Part shown: piece after piece, positions 1 through 5,735 of the stretch | Layout: each line of letters opens with the position of its first letter | Position numbering within the stretch: position 1 is the first letter of the stretch | Assembly: GCA_030049455.1 (NCBI GenBank) | Contig: JASIKV010000159.1 | Coordinates: 1-31,309 of the forward strand | Direction: 5' to 3' | Origin: Terriglobia bacterium | Lineage (GTDB): Bacteria > Acidobacteriota > Terriglobia > UBA7540 | DNA: 31,309 nucleotides | The notes under the pieces: model-generated | The model's input: the letters and a program-made list of their open reading frames with translations, nothing else | The model's database searches: none | What the model was told of the DNA's origin: nothing | Translations under genes and position numbers: made by a program

Positions 1-245
1 TTGCTCGTGGTGGTTCGGCTGGAAGTGCCATCGTTTTCAAAAGCGGCCTTGGTAATGAGACTCTCCACTACGAAGGCTTCTTTCGAGTAGTCGGAAGCGG
101 GTTGGGCGGCGGGAGCGGAAGGAGTCTGCCCGCGTGCCATTACCGCGTACAGAATGAGAAGCGGAAAGGTCGCCACAGAGAGGATCGTTTCTCTCAAAAA
201 GCGCGAAGCTAATCGATTCTTAACCGGGGCCGATCGATCAATCAT
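1..245 (-). CDS. Exported DUF3857-type protein, N-terminal fragment (cut by window edge)
   Basis: An open frame starts at the ATG at 245 and runs off the left edge, giving 81 codons. Residues 1-20 are basic. They are followed by a hydrophobic stretch around residues 24-36 and then an Ala/Pro-rich linker after ARGQ, as in a secreted protein with a signal peptide. The last part reads YSKEAFVVESLITKAAFEND, which resembles the beginning of the DUF3857 domains that precede transglutaminase-like domains in many acidobacterial secreted proteins. The start lies 24 bases downstream of the SDR stop, so the two are probably co-transcribed. The family call comes from remembered resemblance of a short stretch; the rest of the gene is outside the window. 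Confidence 0.65.
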   Translation of the reverse strand, partial: MIDRSAPVKNRLASRFLRETILSVATFPLLILYAVMARGQTPSAPAAQPASDYSKEAFVVESLITKAAFENDGTSSRTTTS

Positions 246-269
246 CACAGCACCGCCCGAACTGATCAC

Positions 270-1025
270 TCAATCCATCAGCATTCCCCCGTTCACTTCG
301 ACGGTTTCGCCCAGAATGTAGCGCGCAGCGGGGGAAACTAAGAACAAAATCACATCGGCGATTTCTTCGGACGTTCCGGCGCGGCCCAGGGGAATGTTGG
401 CCACGAATTTCGCCATCAATTCCGGCGGGCTGTAGCGCTCATGATAAGGCGTGGCGATTACTCCCGGCGCGATGCCGTTCACGCGGATTCCGTGCGGCGC
501 CAGTTCCTTCGCAATGCCCTTAGTGTAGGTCAGCAATCCGCCTTTGGCCGCTGCATAAGCCGCCGCGCCCAGACCTCCGCCATTGCGCCCGGCGATGGAT
601 GTAACGTTCACGATGTATCCGCTCTTGCGGTCGGCCATTTCCTGCCACACGGCTTGTGTGCAGAGGAAAACGCTCTTCAGGTTCAGGTCCATCAGTTGGT
701 CCCAGTATTCCTCCGTCATGTCCTTGAGCGTGCGGCGCGCGACCAGGTCCCCGGCGTTGTTGATCAAAATGTCGATTTTCCCCCAAGCTTTGCGCACAGC
801 CTCCACCAACGATTTCACCTCCGCGCTGCGCGTCACGTCGGCGCGAACGGCAATAGCATTGCCACCGGCTTTTTTTATGGCGTCCACCGCTTCCTCAGCG
901 CCCTTCTGGTTCTTCAAGTAGTTCACCGCAACCTTCGCCCCCTCACGCGCGAAGAGTTCCGCCGTTGCCCGGCCGATCCCGCTCGATGCCCCGGTTATCA
1001 ATGCCACTTGTCCCTTGAGTATCAT
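270..1025 (-). CDS. SDR-family NAD(P)-dependent oxidoreductase (FabG-like)
   Basis: This 251-residue protein is a classical short-chain dehydrogenase/reductase of normal length. The Rossmann cofactor motif TGASSGIG is at residues 11-18, NNAG at 89-92, and the catalytic set is N115, S143, Y157 and K161 (YAAAK). The C-terminal GETVEVNGGMLMD resembles FabG and glucose dehydrogenase relatives. The start is supported by a GGAGG seven bases upstream of the ATG. It is cytoplasmic and would interconvert an alcohol and a ketone using NAD(P)H, but the substrate cannot be read from sequence. There is no acyl-carrier-protein or fatty-acid gene nearby, so a fabG symbol is not justified. The exported DUF3857-type gene follows on the same strand after 24 bases. 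Confidence 0.9.
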   Translation of the reverse strand: MILKGQVALITGASSGIGRATAELFAREGAKVAVNYLKNQKGAEEAVDAIKKAGGNAIAVRADVTRSAEVKSLVEAVRKAWGKIDILINNAGDLVARRTLKDMTEEYWDQLMDLNLKSVFLCTQAVWQEMADRKSGYIVNVTSIAGRNGGGLGAAAYAAAKGGLLTYTKGIAKELAPHGIRVNGIAPGVIATPYHERYSPPELMAKFVANIPLGRAGTSEEIADVILFLVSPAARYILGETVEVNGGMLMD

Positions 1026-1067
1026 TCCAGCCTCCGGCTTGATATATCCCGCGAATTCACAGGCAGC

Positions 1068-1096
1068 ATCCTAACCCATCCGGAATATCGAGCCAA
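1068..1096 (-). promoter_or_regulatory. Candidate sigma-70-type promoter for the SDR gene
   Basis: On the minus strand TTGGCT (-35, four of six consensus bases) is followed after exactly 17 bases by TAGGAT (-10, four of six). It lies 43 bases upstream of the SDR start. The -10 hexamer is identical to that of the candidate promoter for the M13 peptidase gene. It is a pattern match only. Confidence 0.4.
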
Positions 1097-1319
1097 CAAA
1101 AGAAGTCGTCTGGGCTAAGTCGGAACGATTCCATTCTTCCACTCACGTTCCACTTTGGAATCTCATCATTAATCGTTTCCAATTCGAATCTTACCGCCAC
1201 TCCCTCCCCGATGAGCATGCCCGCCCAAGCTGAATAGAAAGCTCCGTATCCGCAGGAAAATAAACCTTTTCCCTTCGATGTGGCTTCCTTAAATCTTTTT
1301 CGTCGATTCCCTCACCTTG
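1097..1319. other. Intergenic stretch with nothing recognised
   Basis: This is the middle of a 344-base divergent gap between the SDR gene and fliL. The right edge adjoins the -24/-12 element and the left edge adjoins the SDR promoter candidate. I see no convincing ORF, hairpin or repeat here. It could hold upstream activator sites for the sigma-54-type promoter. Confidence 0.4.
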
Positions 1320-1335
1320 TGGACAGCGACTTGCT
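1320..1335 (+). promoter_or_regulatory. Candidate sigma-54 (-24/-12) promoter of the flagellar cluster
   Basis: The sequence TGGACAG-N4-TTGCT matches the sigma-54 consensus TGGCACG-N4-TTGCW at the invariant GG (1321-1322) and GC (1333-1334), with the required ten bases between them. It lies 35 bases before the fliL ATG and is the only such site noticed ahead of the cluster. Sigma-54 control of mid-class flagellar genes is established in several phyla; its use here is inferred. Confidence 0.55.
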
Positions 1336-1369
1336 TCATGCGGACTTGCCCAATTGAGAGGTCAATCGT

Positions 1370-1828
1370 ATGCGACGCAAACAGGGCGGAGAGTTGTCTG
1401 CGCGAAGTCTATTGTCGCTCGCCGGGCTTGTGGCGGTCACGGCAGCGGTCCAACTTGCATGCAACAAGGGGCAGAGCGCGGAAGCCGCCAGCAAGGATTC
1501 GAAGCTCCCAAAAATCACCAGCGTCATGCACCTGGAACCCTTTGTGGTGAACCTGGCGGACCAGGAGGATAACCGCTTCCTGCGAATCGGCCTTGACCTG
1601 GGACTTGAAAACGCTCCGGCCAAGGACGGCAAAAGCGAAGGCGCGGTGCCGACGGCGCGCATCCGCGACTGCATTCTGGGCGTGCTTTCCACCTGGCACT
1701 CCGACGCACTGCTGGCTCCGGAAGGCAAAGACAAATTGAAAGAGGAGCTTGTGAAAGCGCTTCAGGCGCGTGTACCGGAACTTTCAATTCGTGAAGTTTA
1801 TTTCACCGACTTTCTCGTGCAGCGATGA
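1370..1828 (+). CDS. fliL: Flagellar basal body-associated protein FliL
   Basis: This is a 152-residue FliL. It has a short basic N-terminus, one membrane segment at about residues 13-29, an acidic/basic periplasmic linker, and a FliL core (EPFVVNLADQEDNRFLRIGLDL...). It ends in REVYFTDFLVQR, the usual FliL ending. FliL is an inner-membrane protein that surrounds or supports the stator around the motor. GAGAGG (1356-1361) stands eight bases before the ATG. It is the first gene of the flagellar run, three bases ahead of the short SpoA gene. A cysteine at the end of the membrane segment (QLAC) does not fit a lipobox well. Confidence 0.9.
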   Translation: MRRKQGGELSARSLLSLAGLVAVTAAVQLACNKGQSAEAASKDSKLPKITSVMHLEPFVVNLADQEDNRFLRIGLDLGLENAPAKDGKSEGAVPTARIRDCILGVLSTWHSDALLAPEGKDKLKEELVKALQARVPELSIREVYFTDFLVQR

Positions 1829-1831
1829 CGT

Positions 1832-2110
1832 ATGGGAAGTGAGCCCCAACCGCGCGTGGCGGAATCTGCAGTGGCGTTCCGGGAAATCTGGCCCGAAGCG
1901 ATGGAGCTGCCTTGCCGCCTGAACGTTTCATTAGAAGTGCCTCATTTCACCATTCGCGATCTGCTTTTGCTGCAGGTCAATTCGCTCGTGGATACGCGCC
2001 GGCCGGAAGGCGCGCACGTTCCGGTGAAGGTGAATGGCGTCATGGTGGGGTGGGCGGAATTCGATGTGCTCGAAGGCCGTTTGGCGGTGCGGTTGACCGA
2101 AATGGTTTGA
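1832..2110 (+). CDS. Short SpoA-domain protein, FliN-like C-ring component
   Basis: This 92-residue protein is almost entirely one FliM/FliN C-terminal (SpoA) domain. After about 25 variable residues comes LPCRLNVSLEVPHFTIRDLLLLQVNSLV, then VPVKVNGVMVGWAEFDVLEGRLAVRLTE, the typical SpoA strands. It sits between fliL and fliO, where fliM-fliN stand in many bacteria. Here fliM and a second, much longer FliN lie 7 kb downstream. It probably contributes to the lower C-ring or to the FliH-ATPase docking site. No strong Shine-Dalgarno is visible ahead of ATG 1832, and an internal ATG at 1901 would give a bare domain. It could be the true FliN, with the downstream protein playing a FliY-like role. 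Confidence 0.8.
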   Translation: MGSEPQPRVAESAVAFREIWPEAMELPCRLNVSLEVPHFTIRDLLLLQVNSLVDTRRPEGAHVPVKVNGVMVGWAEFDVLEGRLAVRLTEMV

Positions 2111-2189
2111 CACAAGCGAAGTGCCACGCAGCCTCCGTTTCGGGGCCGCCTTCCGCAGCAGCCCAATCATGATAAAGGACTCAGGGATT

Positions 2190-2489
2190 ATGCAAGCCAA
2201 CTCGTCAAGCCCCGCTCAATCGTTGCCGCAGGCGCATTGGGCTGCCGCGCTGAAAACCACCTGGCAATGGCTGCGGGGCGCGGTCGTTCGCCGGCGCGTC
2301 CGGCGACTGCGCATCAGCGAAACGCTGTCGCTCGGCGAGCGGCGCTTCCTGGCGATCATTGAATTCGACGGGCAGGAATTTCTCCTGGCAGGGTGCGGAA
2401 GTTCTCTCGAACTCTTGGCGCGGCTGGAAGGCGGGAAAATCATTGAACCTGTGCGCCATCGGGAAGGCTCTCTCATCGCCGGGCGTTGA
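2190..2489 (+). CDS. fliO: FliO-like flagellar export protein
   Basis: The 99-residue product contains RRLRISETLSLGERRFLAIIEFDGQEFLLAGC followed by a LELLARLE helix. This is the recognisable cytoplasmic core of FliO, and the gene lies immediately before fliP as in most flagellar operons. FliO helps assemble the FliP ring of the export gate. Known FliO proteins have one N-terminal membrane helix. None is convincing here, either from ATG 2190 or from the farther GTG at 2121 (122 residues), whose extra residues are not hydrophobic. I prefer 2190 because AAAGGA (2174-2179) and AGGGA (2183-2187) precede it. The stop lies within the TTG that could start a longer FliP frame. Confidence 0.75.
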   Translation: MQANSSSPAQSLPQAHWAAALKTTWQWLRGAVVRRRVRRLRISETLSLGERRFLAIIEFDGQEFLLAGCGSSLELLARLEGGKIIEPVRHREGSLIAGR

Positions 2490-2497
2490 TTTTTTTT

Positions 2498-3259
2498 ATG
2501 AAGCAAAAGAGGCTGCAACAGCGGGTAAAACTTGGGGCGATCGGCATCGCCGGCATGGCAATTCCGCGCGTATTGTGTGCGGCGCCGCAGGCTGGAGTAA
2601 ACGGACTGGCGATACCCGGGCTCACCGGCAGCGGGTCATCGATTCCCGTCGACATCATCGTCCTGCTCACCCTTCTGACCCTGTTGCCCGCGATATTGCT
2701 GGCCATGACGCCGTTTGTGCGGCTGCTGGTGGTGTTCCACTTTCTGCGCCAGGCGCTGGGAACGCAATCCACGCCCACCAACCAGACGCTTATCGGTCTG
2801 GCGCTCTTTTTGACCTACTTCATCATGCAGCCGCTGGGCATGGAGGTCTACCGCACTGCGATCGTGCCGCTCGAAAGCCACCAAATTTCAGCTACAGAAG
2901 CCATCGGCCGCGGTTCCGAGCCGCTGCGCCACTTCATGCTGCGTTATACGCGGCAAAAGGATCTTTCCCTCTTCGTGGAATTGGCCAAGGAGCCGCGCCC
3001 GCGCCGGCCTGACGACCTTTCGATGCGTGTCGTTATTCCGGCCTACGTGCTCTCTGAGCTGAAGGCAGGGTTCCAAATCGGAACGATCCTTTTTTTTCCG
3101 TTTCTGGTCATTGATCTGGTCGTGGCGTCGGTCACCACCTCGGTGGGAATGATGCAACTTCCGCCCGTTGTGATCTCAACGCCGCTCAAGATTCTGCTCT
3201 TCGTCATGGTCGATGGTTGGAATCTCGTCGTTGGGTCTTTGATGAAAAGTTTCTATTGA
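2498..3259 (+). CDS. fliP: Flagellar biosynthetic protein FliP (export gate)
   Basis: This 253-residue FliP matches family length. An N-terminal cleavable-looking signal (MKQKRL..., hydrophobic to about residue 27, RVLCAAP) is followed by the conserved MTPFVRLLVVFHFLRQALGTQSTP region. The C-terminal half has VVIPAYVLSELKAGFQIG, then FFPFLVIDLVVASVTTSVGMMQLPPVVISTPLKILLFVMVDGW, the family hallmark. FliP forms a pentamer with FliQ and FliR in the centre of the export gate. A TTG at 2486, overlapping the fliO stop, would add four residues; ATG 2498 gives a better signal peptide. The Shine-Dalgarno is weak, so translational coupling to fliO is likely. Confidence 0.95.
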   Translation: MKQKRLQQRVKLGAIGIAGMAIPRVLCAAPQAGVNGLAIPGLTGSGSSIPVDIIVLLTLLTLLPAILLAMTPFVRLLVVFHFLRQALGTQSTPTNQTLIGLALFLTYFIMQPLGMEVYRTAIVPLESHQISATEAIGRGSEPLRHFMLRYTRQKDLSLFVELAKEPRPRRPDDLSMRVVIPAYVLSELKAGFQIGTILFFPFLVIDLVVASVTTSVGMMQLPPVVISTPLKILLFVMVDGWNLVVGSLMKSFY

Positions 3260-3288
3260 AGCTGGAGACAGGAGTCCGAGCCCGACAA

Positions 3289-3558
3289 ATGACAACCGAA
3301 GTCATCATCCACCTGGCTCGCGAAACGATGCTCACGGCGCTGCTTCTGGCGGCGCCCATTCTGATTGTGGCCACGGTGGTAAGCCTTTTCATCAGCATCG
3401 CGCAGGTGATGACCTCAATTCAGGAGCATACGGTGGCCACGGTTCCGCGCATTGCGGTGATGGCCATCAGCATTTTGTTGCTGCTGCCCTGGATGATGCG
3501 CAAGTTGATGGACTTCACGATTCAGCTTTTTGCGGATTTTCACCGCTGCCTCGGTTAA
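3289..3558 (+). CDS. fliQ: Flagellar biosynthetic protein FliQ (export gate)
   Basis: At 89 residues this equals the standard FliQ length. It starts MTTEVIIHLARETM and has two long hydrophobic helices (about 16-40 and 50-75), with the conserved SIAQVMTSIQEHTVATVPRI loop between them. FliQ subunits wrap the FliP/FliR core in the inner membrane. The open frame extends upstream into fliP, but ATG 3289 restores the family length. AGGAG (3270-3274) lies 14 bases upstream, a rather long spacing. It is 29 bases after fliP and part of the same transcript. Confidence 0.95.
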   Translation: MTTEVIIHLARETMLTALLLAAPILIVATVVSLFISIAQVMTSIQEHTVATVPRIAVMAISILLLLPWMMRKLMDFTIQLFADFHRCLG

Positions 3559-3646
3559 GAGGGTGCGGAAAAACTTAGGGTAGGCAAAGGAGCGGCGACC
3601 CCTCCCAGGCGGGATCGCGATGACTCAGACCCTACAAGGCAGGAAT

Positions 3647-3668
3647 GGCGGGGTAAACCCGCCGCTAC
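3647..3668. repeat. Intergenic palindrome of the GTAG/CTAC family
   Basis: GGCGGG (3647-3652) and CCCGCC (3658-3663) form a hairpin and are followed by GCTAC (3664-3668). It lies in the 148-base gap between fliQ and fliR. The hairpin plus flanking CTAC resembles the other intergenic elements described for this window, but only one half is recognisable. Confidence 0.5.
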
Positions 3669-3706
3669 GATTCTTTCACAGCCGGTTAGGGCGAGCGGGG
3701 TGACGG

Positions 3707-4474
3707 GTGGGTGCGGGGCTGGAGGCGGTCATCGGCCGCGTTTTGATGGTGGGCGCGCGAATCAGCGCCTTGATGGTGTTTGCGCCCTTCTTCGGGAGCG
3801 CCAGCATTTCGCCCCGCATCAAGGCGGGCTTCACGGTGATTCTTACCGCGCTGCTTTACCCGGTGGTCTCGCCGGAATTGCCGCGCATCGCGGGTGCAAG
3901 CGCCTGGCAAATGGTGGGTGGCGAGTTTCTGGTCGGCATGGTCATGGGAATCGCGCTGCAATTTGTGTTTGAAGGCGTCGAGCTGGCGGGGCAAATCGCC
4001 GGTTTCCAGGTGGGGCATTCACTCGCCAACCTGATCAATCCACTTTCCGACGTCGATACGCCGCTGCTGGCCAATTACTACCAGATGATCGCGCTGCTGA
4101 TATTTCTGCGATTGGATGTGGACCATTGGCTGCTGCGCGGTCTGGCTCGCAGTTTTGAATATTGTCCGCCCGGGTCAGTCACGGCGACTCCCAAGATGGC
4201 CGAACTCGTGGCGCGCGCGGCGGGCGGCATGCTGGTGATGGGAGTACAAATCGCCCTGCCCACGCTGCTCGTCACCATGCTCATCGATCTCGCGCTGGGC
4301 CTGGTGGGACGCGCATCGCCGCAGCTTCCCGTGATGCTGGTGGGAATCTCCGTCAAAACCGTCGTGGCCTTCGCGGTGATTATGGGCACGCTGCGGTTCT
4401 GGCCGGGGTTGATTGAAAAATATTTCGGGCAGGCGCTGGGCACGACAGAGCGGTTGTTGAGGCTGGCGAGATAG
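3707..4474 (+). CDS. fliR: Flagellar biosynthetic protein FliR (export gate)
   Basis: This 255-residue, strongly hydrophobic protein has the FliR pattern. It reads RVLMVGARISALMVFAPFFGSASISPRIKAGFTVILT at the N-terminus, then GIALQFVFEGVELAGQIAGFQVGHSLANLINP, the characteristic central segment, and further helices with SPQLPVMLVGISVKT near the end. FliR is the single-copy subunit that closes the FliP5-FliQ4-FliR1 gate. The best start is GTG 3707; no good Shine-Dalgarno is seen, and an alternative ATG at 3746 would remove part of the first helix. A 148-base gap with a palindrome separates it from fliQ. Confidence 0.93.
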   Translation: MGAGLEAVIGRVLMVGARISALMVFAPFFGSASISPRIKAGFTVILTALLYPVVSPELPRIAGASAWQMVGGEFLVGMVMGIALQFVFEGVELAGQIAGFQVGHSLANLINPLSDVDTPLLANYYQMIALLIFLRLDVDHWLLRGLARSFEYCPPGSVTATPKMAELVARAAGGMLVMGVQIALPTLLVTMLIDLALGLVGRASPQLPVMLVGISVKTVVAFAVIMGTLRFWPGLIEKYFGQALGTTERLLRLAR

Positions 4475-4482
4475 AAAAGTCG

Positions 4483-4562
4483 TCAGTCATCAGTTCTCAG
4501 GTCTCAGTAAGACCCGGCCTCGATTGGGACCCAAGAACTGACGGCTGAAAACTGATGACTGA
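4483..4562. repeat. Inverted repeat between fliR and flhB
   Basis: TCAGTCATCAGTT (4483-4495) is repeated exactly as its reverse complement AACTGATGACTGA (4550-4562). A second inner pair is CAGTTCT (4491-4497) and AGAACTG (4534-4540). The right arm ends ten bases before the flhB start. The sequence differs from the GC-rich GTAG/CTAC elements and looks like an independent repeat type able to form a long hairpin in the fliR-flhB mRNA. Confidence 0.75.
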
Positions 4563-4571
4563 GAACCTCCT

Positions 4572-5648
4572 ATGGCCGATGAGAGTCGCACCGAACAAGC
4601 AACGCCACGGCGGCGGCAGCGGGCGCGCCGCGAGGGCGATGTTCCGCGCAGCCGCGAGTTCCCCGCTGCGCTCACTTTAATGGCCGTCGTGATGTTTCTC
4701 TGGTGGCAGCCGCAGAACTGGAAGGACGCGTGGCGAGGCCTGCTCGAACAATCGTTGCTTTACGGGACGCACGGCGACATGGGGGCGGGCGCTCCGATGC
4801 TCAACGCGGTGGCGTGGAAAGTCTGCGCCTGGGCCGGCCCCACGCTGGCGCTCGCCTGGCTTGTGGCGCTGGCGGGCAGCTTCGCGCTGGGAGGAGTTGT
4901 GGTGGCGCCCGCGGCGCTTGCGCCCAAGCCGCAGCGGCTGAATCCGGCCAACAACCTTCAGCGATTGTTTTCCCTCGGCGGTATGCAGGGACTTTTGAAG
5001 TCGCTGATCCCTTCGGCGTGCGTTCTCTACCTGGTGGCGGCCATCGTCGCGCGCGATTGGGGCGAGTTGATGCAAATCAGCACCATGGGCGCGCGTCCGT
5101 CGCTTGCCTGGATGCTTTCCCACATTTTCGAAATTTCCTGGAAAGGCAGCCTGGTGTTCGCACTGTGGTCGGGGTTTGACGTGCTGATCTCGCGCATGAA
5201 TTACGAGCGCCAGATCCGCATGACGCGGCAGGAAGTGCGCGATGACGTGAAGGAGACGGAAGGCCACCCGCAAGTGCGTGGACGCATCCGGCGGCTTCAG
5301 CGTGAAATGCGCCGCCGCCGAATGCTTCGCGATGTGGCGCGCGCCACTGTGGTGATCACCAACCCCAATGAGTTTGCCGTGGCGCTGGAATACAAGCCGG
5401 AAACCATGGCGGCGCCGGTGGTGGTGGCCAAGGGTCGGAACTTTCTCGCCCAGCGCATCAAGCGCGAAGCTCGCTGGCACGGCATTCCGGTGGTGGAGAA
5501 TCCCCCGCTTGCGCAGGCGCTGTATCGAGCCACGGAAATCGGGCAAGCCATTCCGGCAAAGTTGTATACGGCGGTCGCGGAAATCCTGGCGTTCATTTTC
5601 CGCACGCAGAGGATGGCGGCGAGCGTTAGCCGCGCGGGGGCGAGGTGA
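4572..5648 (+). CDS. flhB: Flagellar biosynthesis protein FlhB (substrate-specificity switch)
   Basis: This 358-residue FlhB begins MADESRTEQATPRRRQRARREGDVPRSREF, the standard opening. About four membrane segments follow, then the linker NYERQIRMTRQEVRDDVKETEGHPQVRGRIR and the cytoplasmic domain. Family members cut themselves between N and P in NPTH, which switches export from rod/hook to filament proteins. Here N264 and P265 are kept but the next two residues are N266 and E267, in TNPNEFAVALEY. The downstream conserved parts (APVVVAKG, ENPPLAQALY) are intact. There is no Shine-Dalgarno; CCTCCT, complementary to one, abuts the ATG. It is the fifth export-gate gene of the run and lies 97 bases after fliR. 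Confidence 0.95.
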   Translation: MADESRTEQATPRRRQRARREGDVPRSREFPAALTLMAVVMFLWWQPQNWKDAWRGLLEQSLLYGTHGDMGAGAPMLNAVAWKVCAWAGPTLALAWLVALAGSFALGGVVVAPAALAPKPQRLNPANNLQRLFSLGGMQGLLKSLIPSACVLYLVAAIVARDWGELMQISTMGARPSLAWMLSHIFEISWKGSLVFALWSGFDVLISRMNYERQIRMTRQEVRDDVKETEGHPQVRGRIRRLQREMRRRRMLRDVARATVVITNPNEFAVALEYKPETMAAPVVVAKGRNFLAQRIKREARWHGIPVVENPPLAQALYRATEIGQAIPAKLYTAVAEILAFIFRTQRMAASVSRAGAR

Positions 5649-5669
5649 GGTCACGGTAACTCGCAAAAC

Positions 5670-5689
5670 GTAGCGCGGGCAGGATGCCC
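5670..5689. repeat. Half element of the GTAG/CTAC repeat family
   Basis: GTAGCGCGGGCAGGATGCCC contains a GGGC/GCCC hairpin (5677-5680 and 5686-5689) and starts with the same GTAGCGC end as the full elements at 7837 and 26811. No matching right end is clear before flhA. It fills the flhB-flhA gap. Confidence 0.5.
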
Positions 5690-5735
5690 ACTCCACGGCA
5701 GGCGAGGCGCGCGTGCCACGTAAACAATTAAAACA

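Noticed and set aside
1457..1470. Possible lipoprotein cysteine at the end of the FliL membrane helix (QLAC)
   Set aside because: The -3 residue is Gln instead of a small or branched hydrophobic residue, and FliL is a normal single-pass membrane protein.
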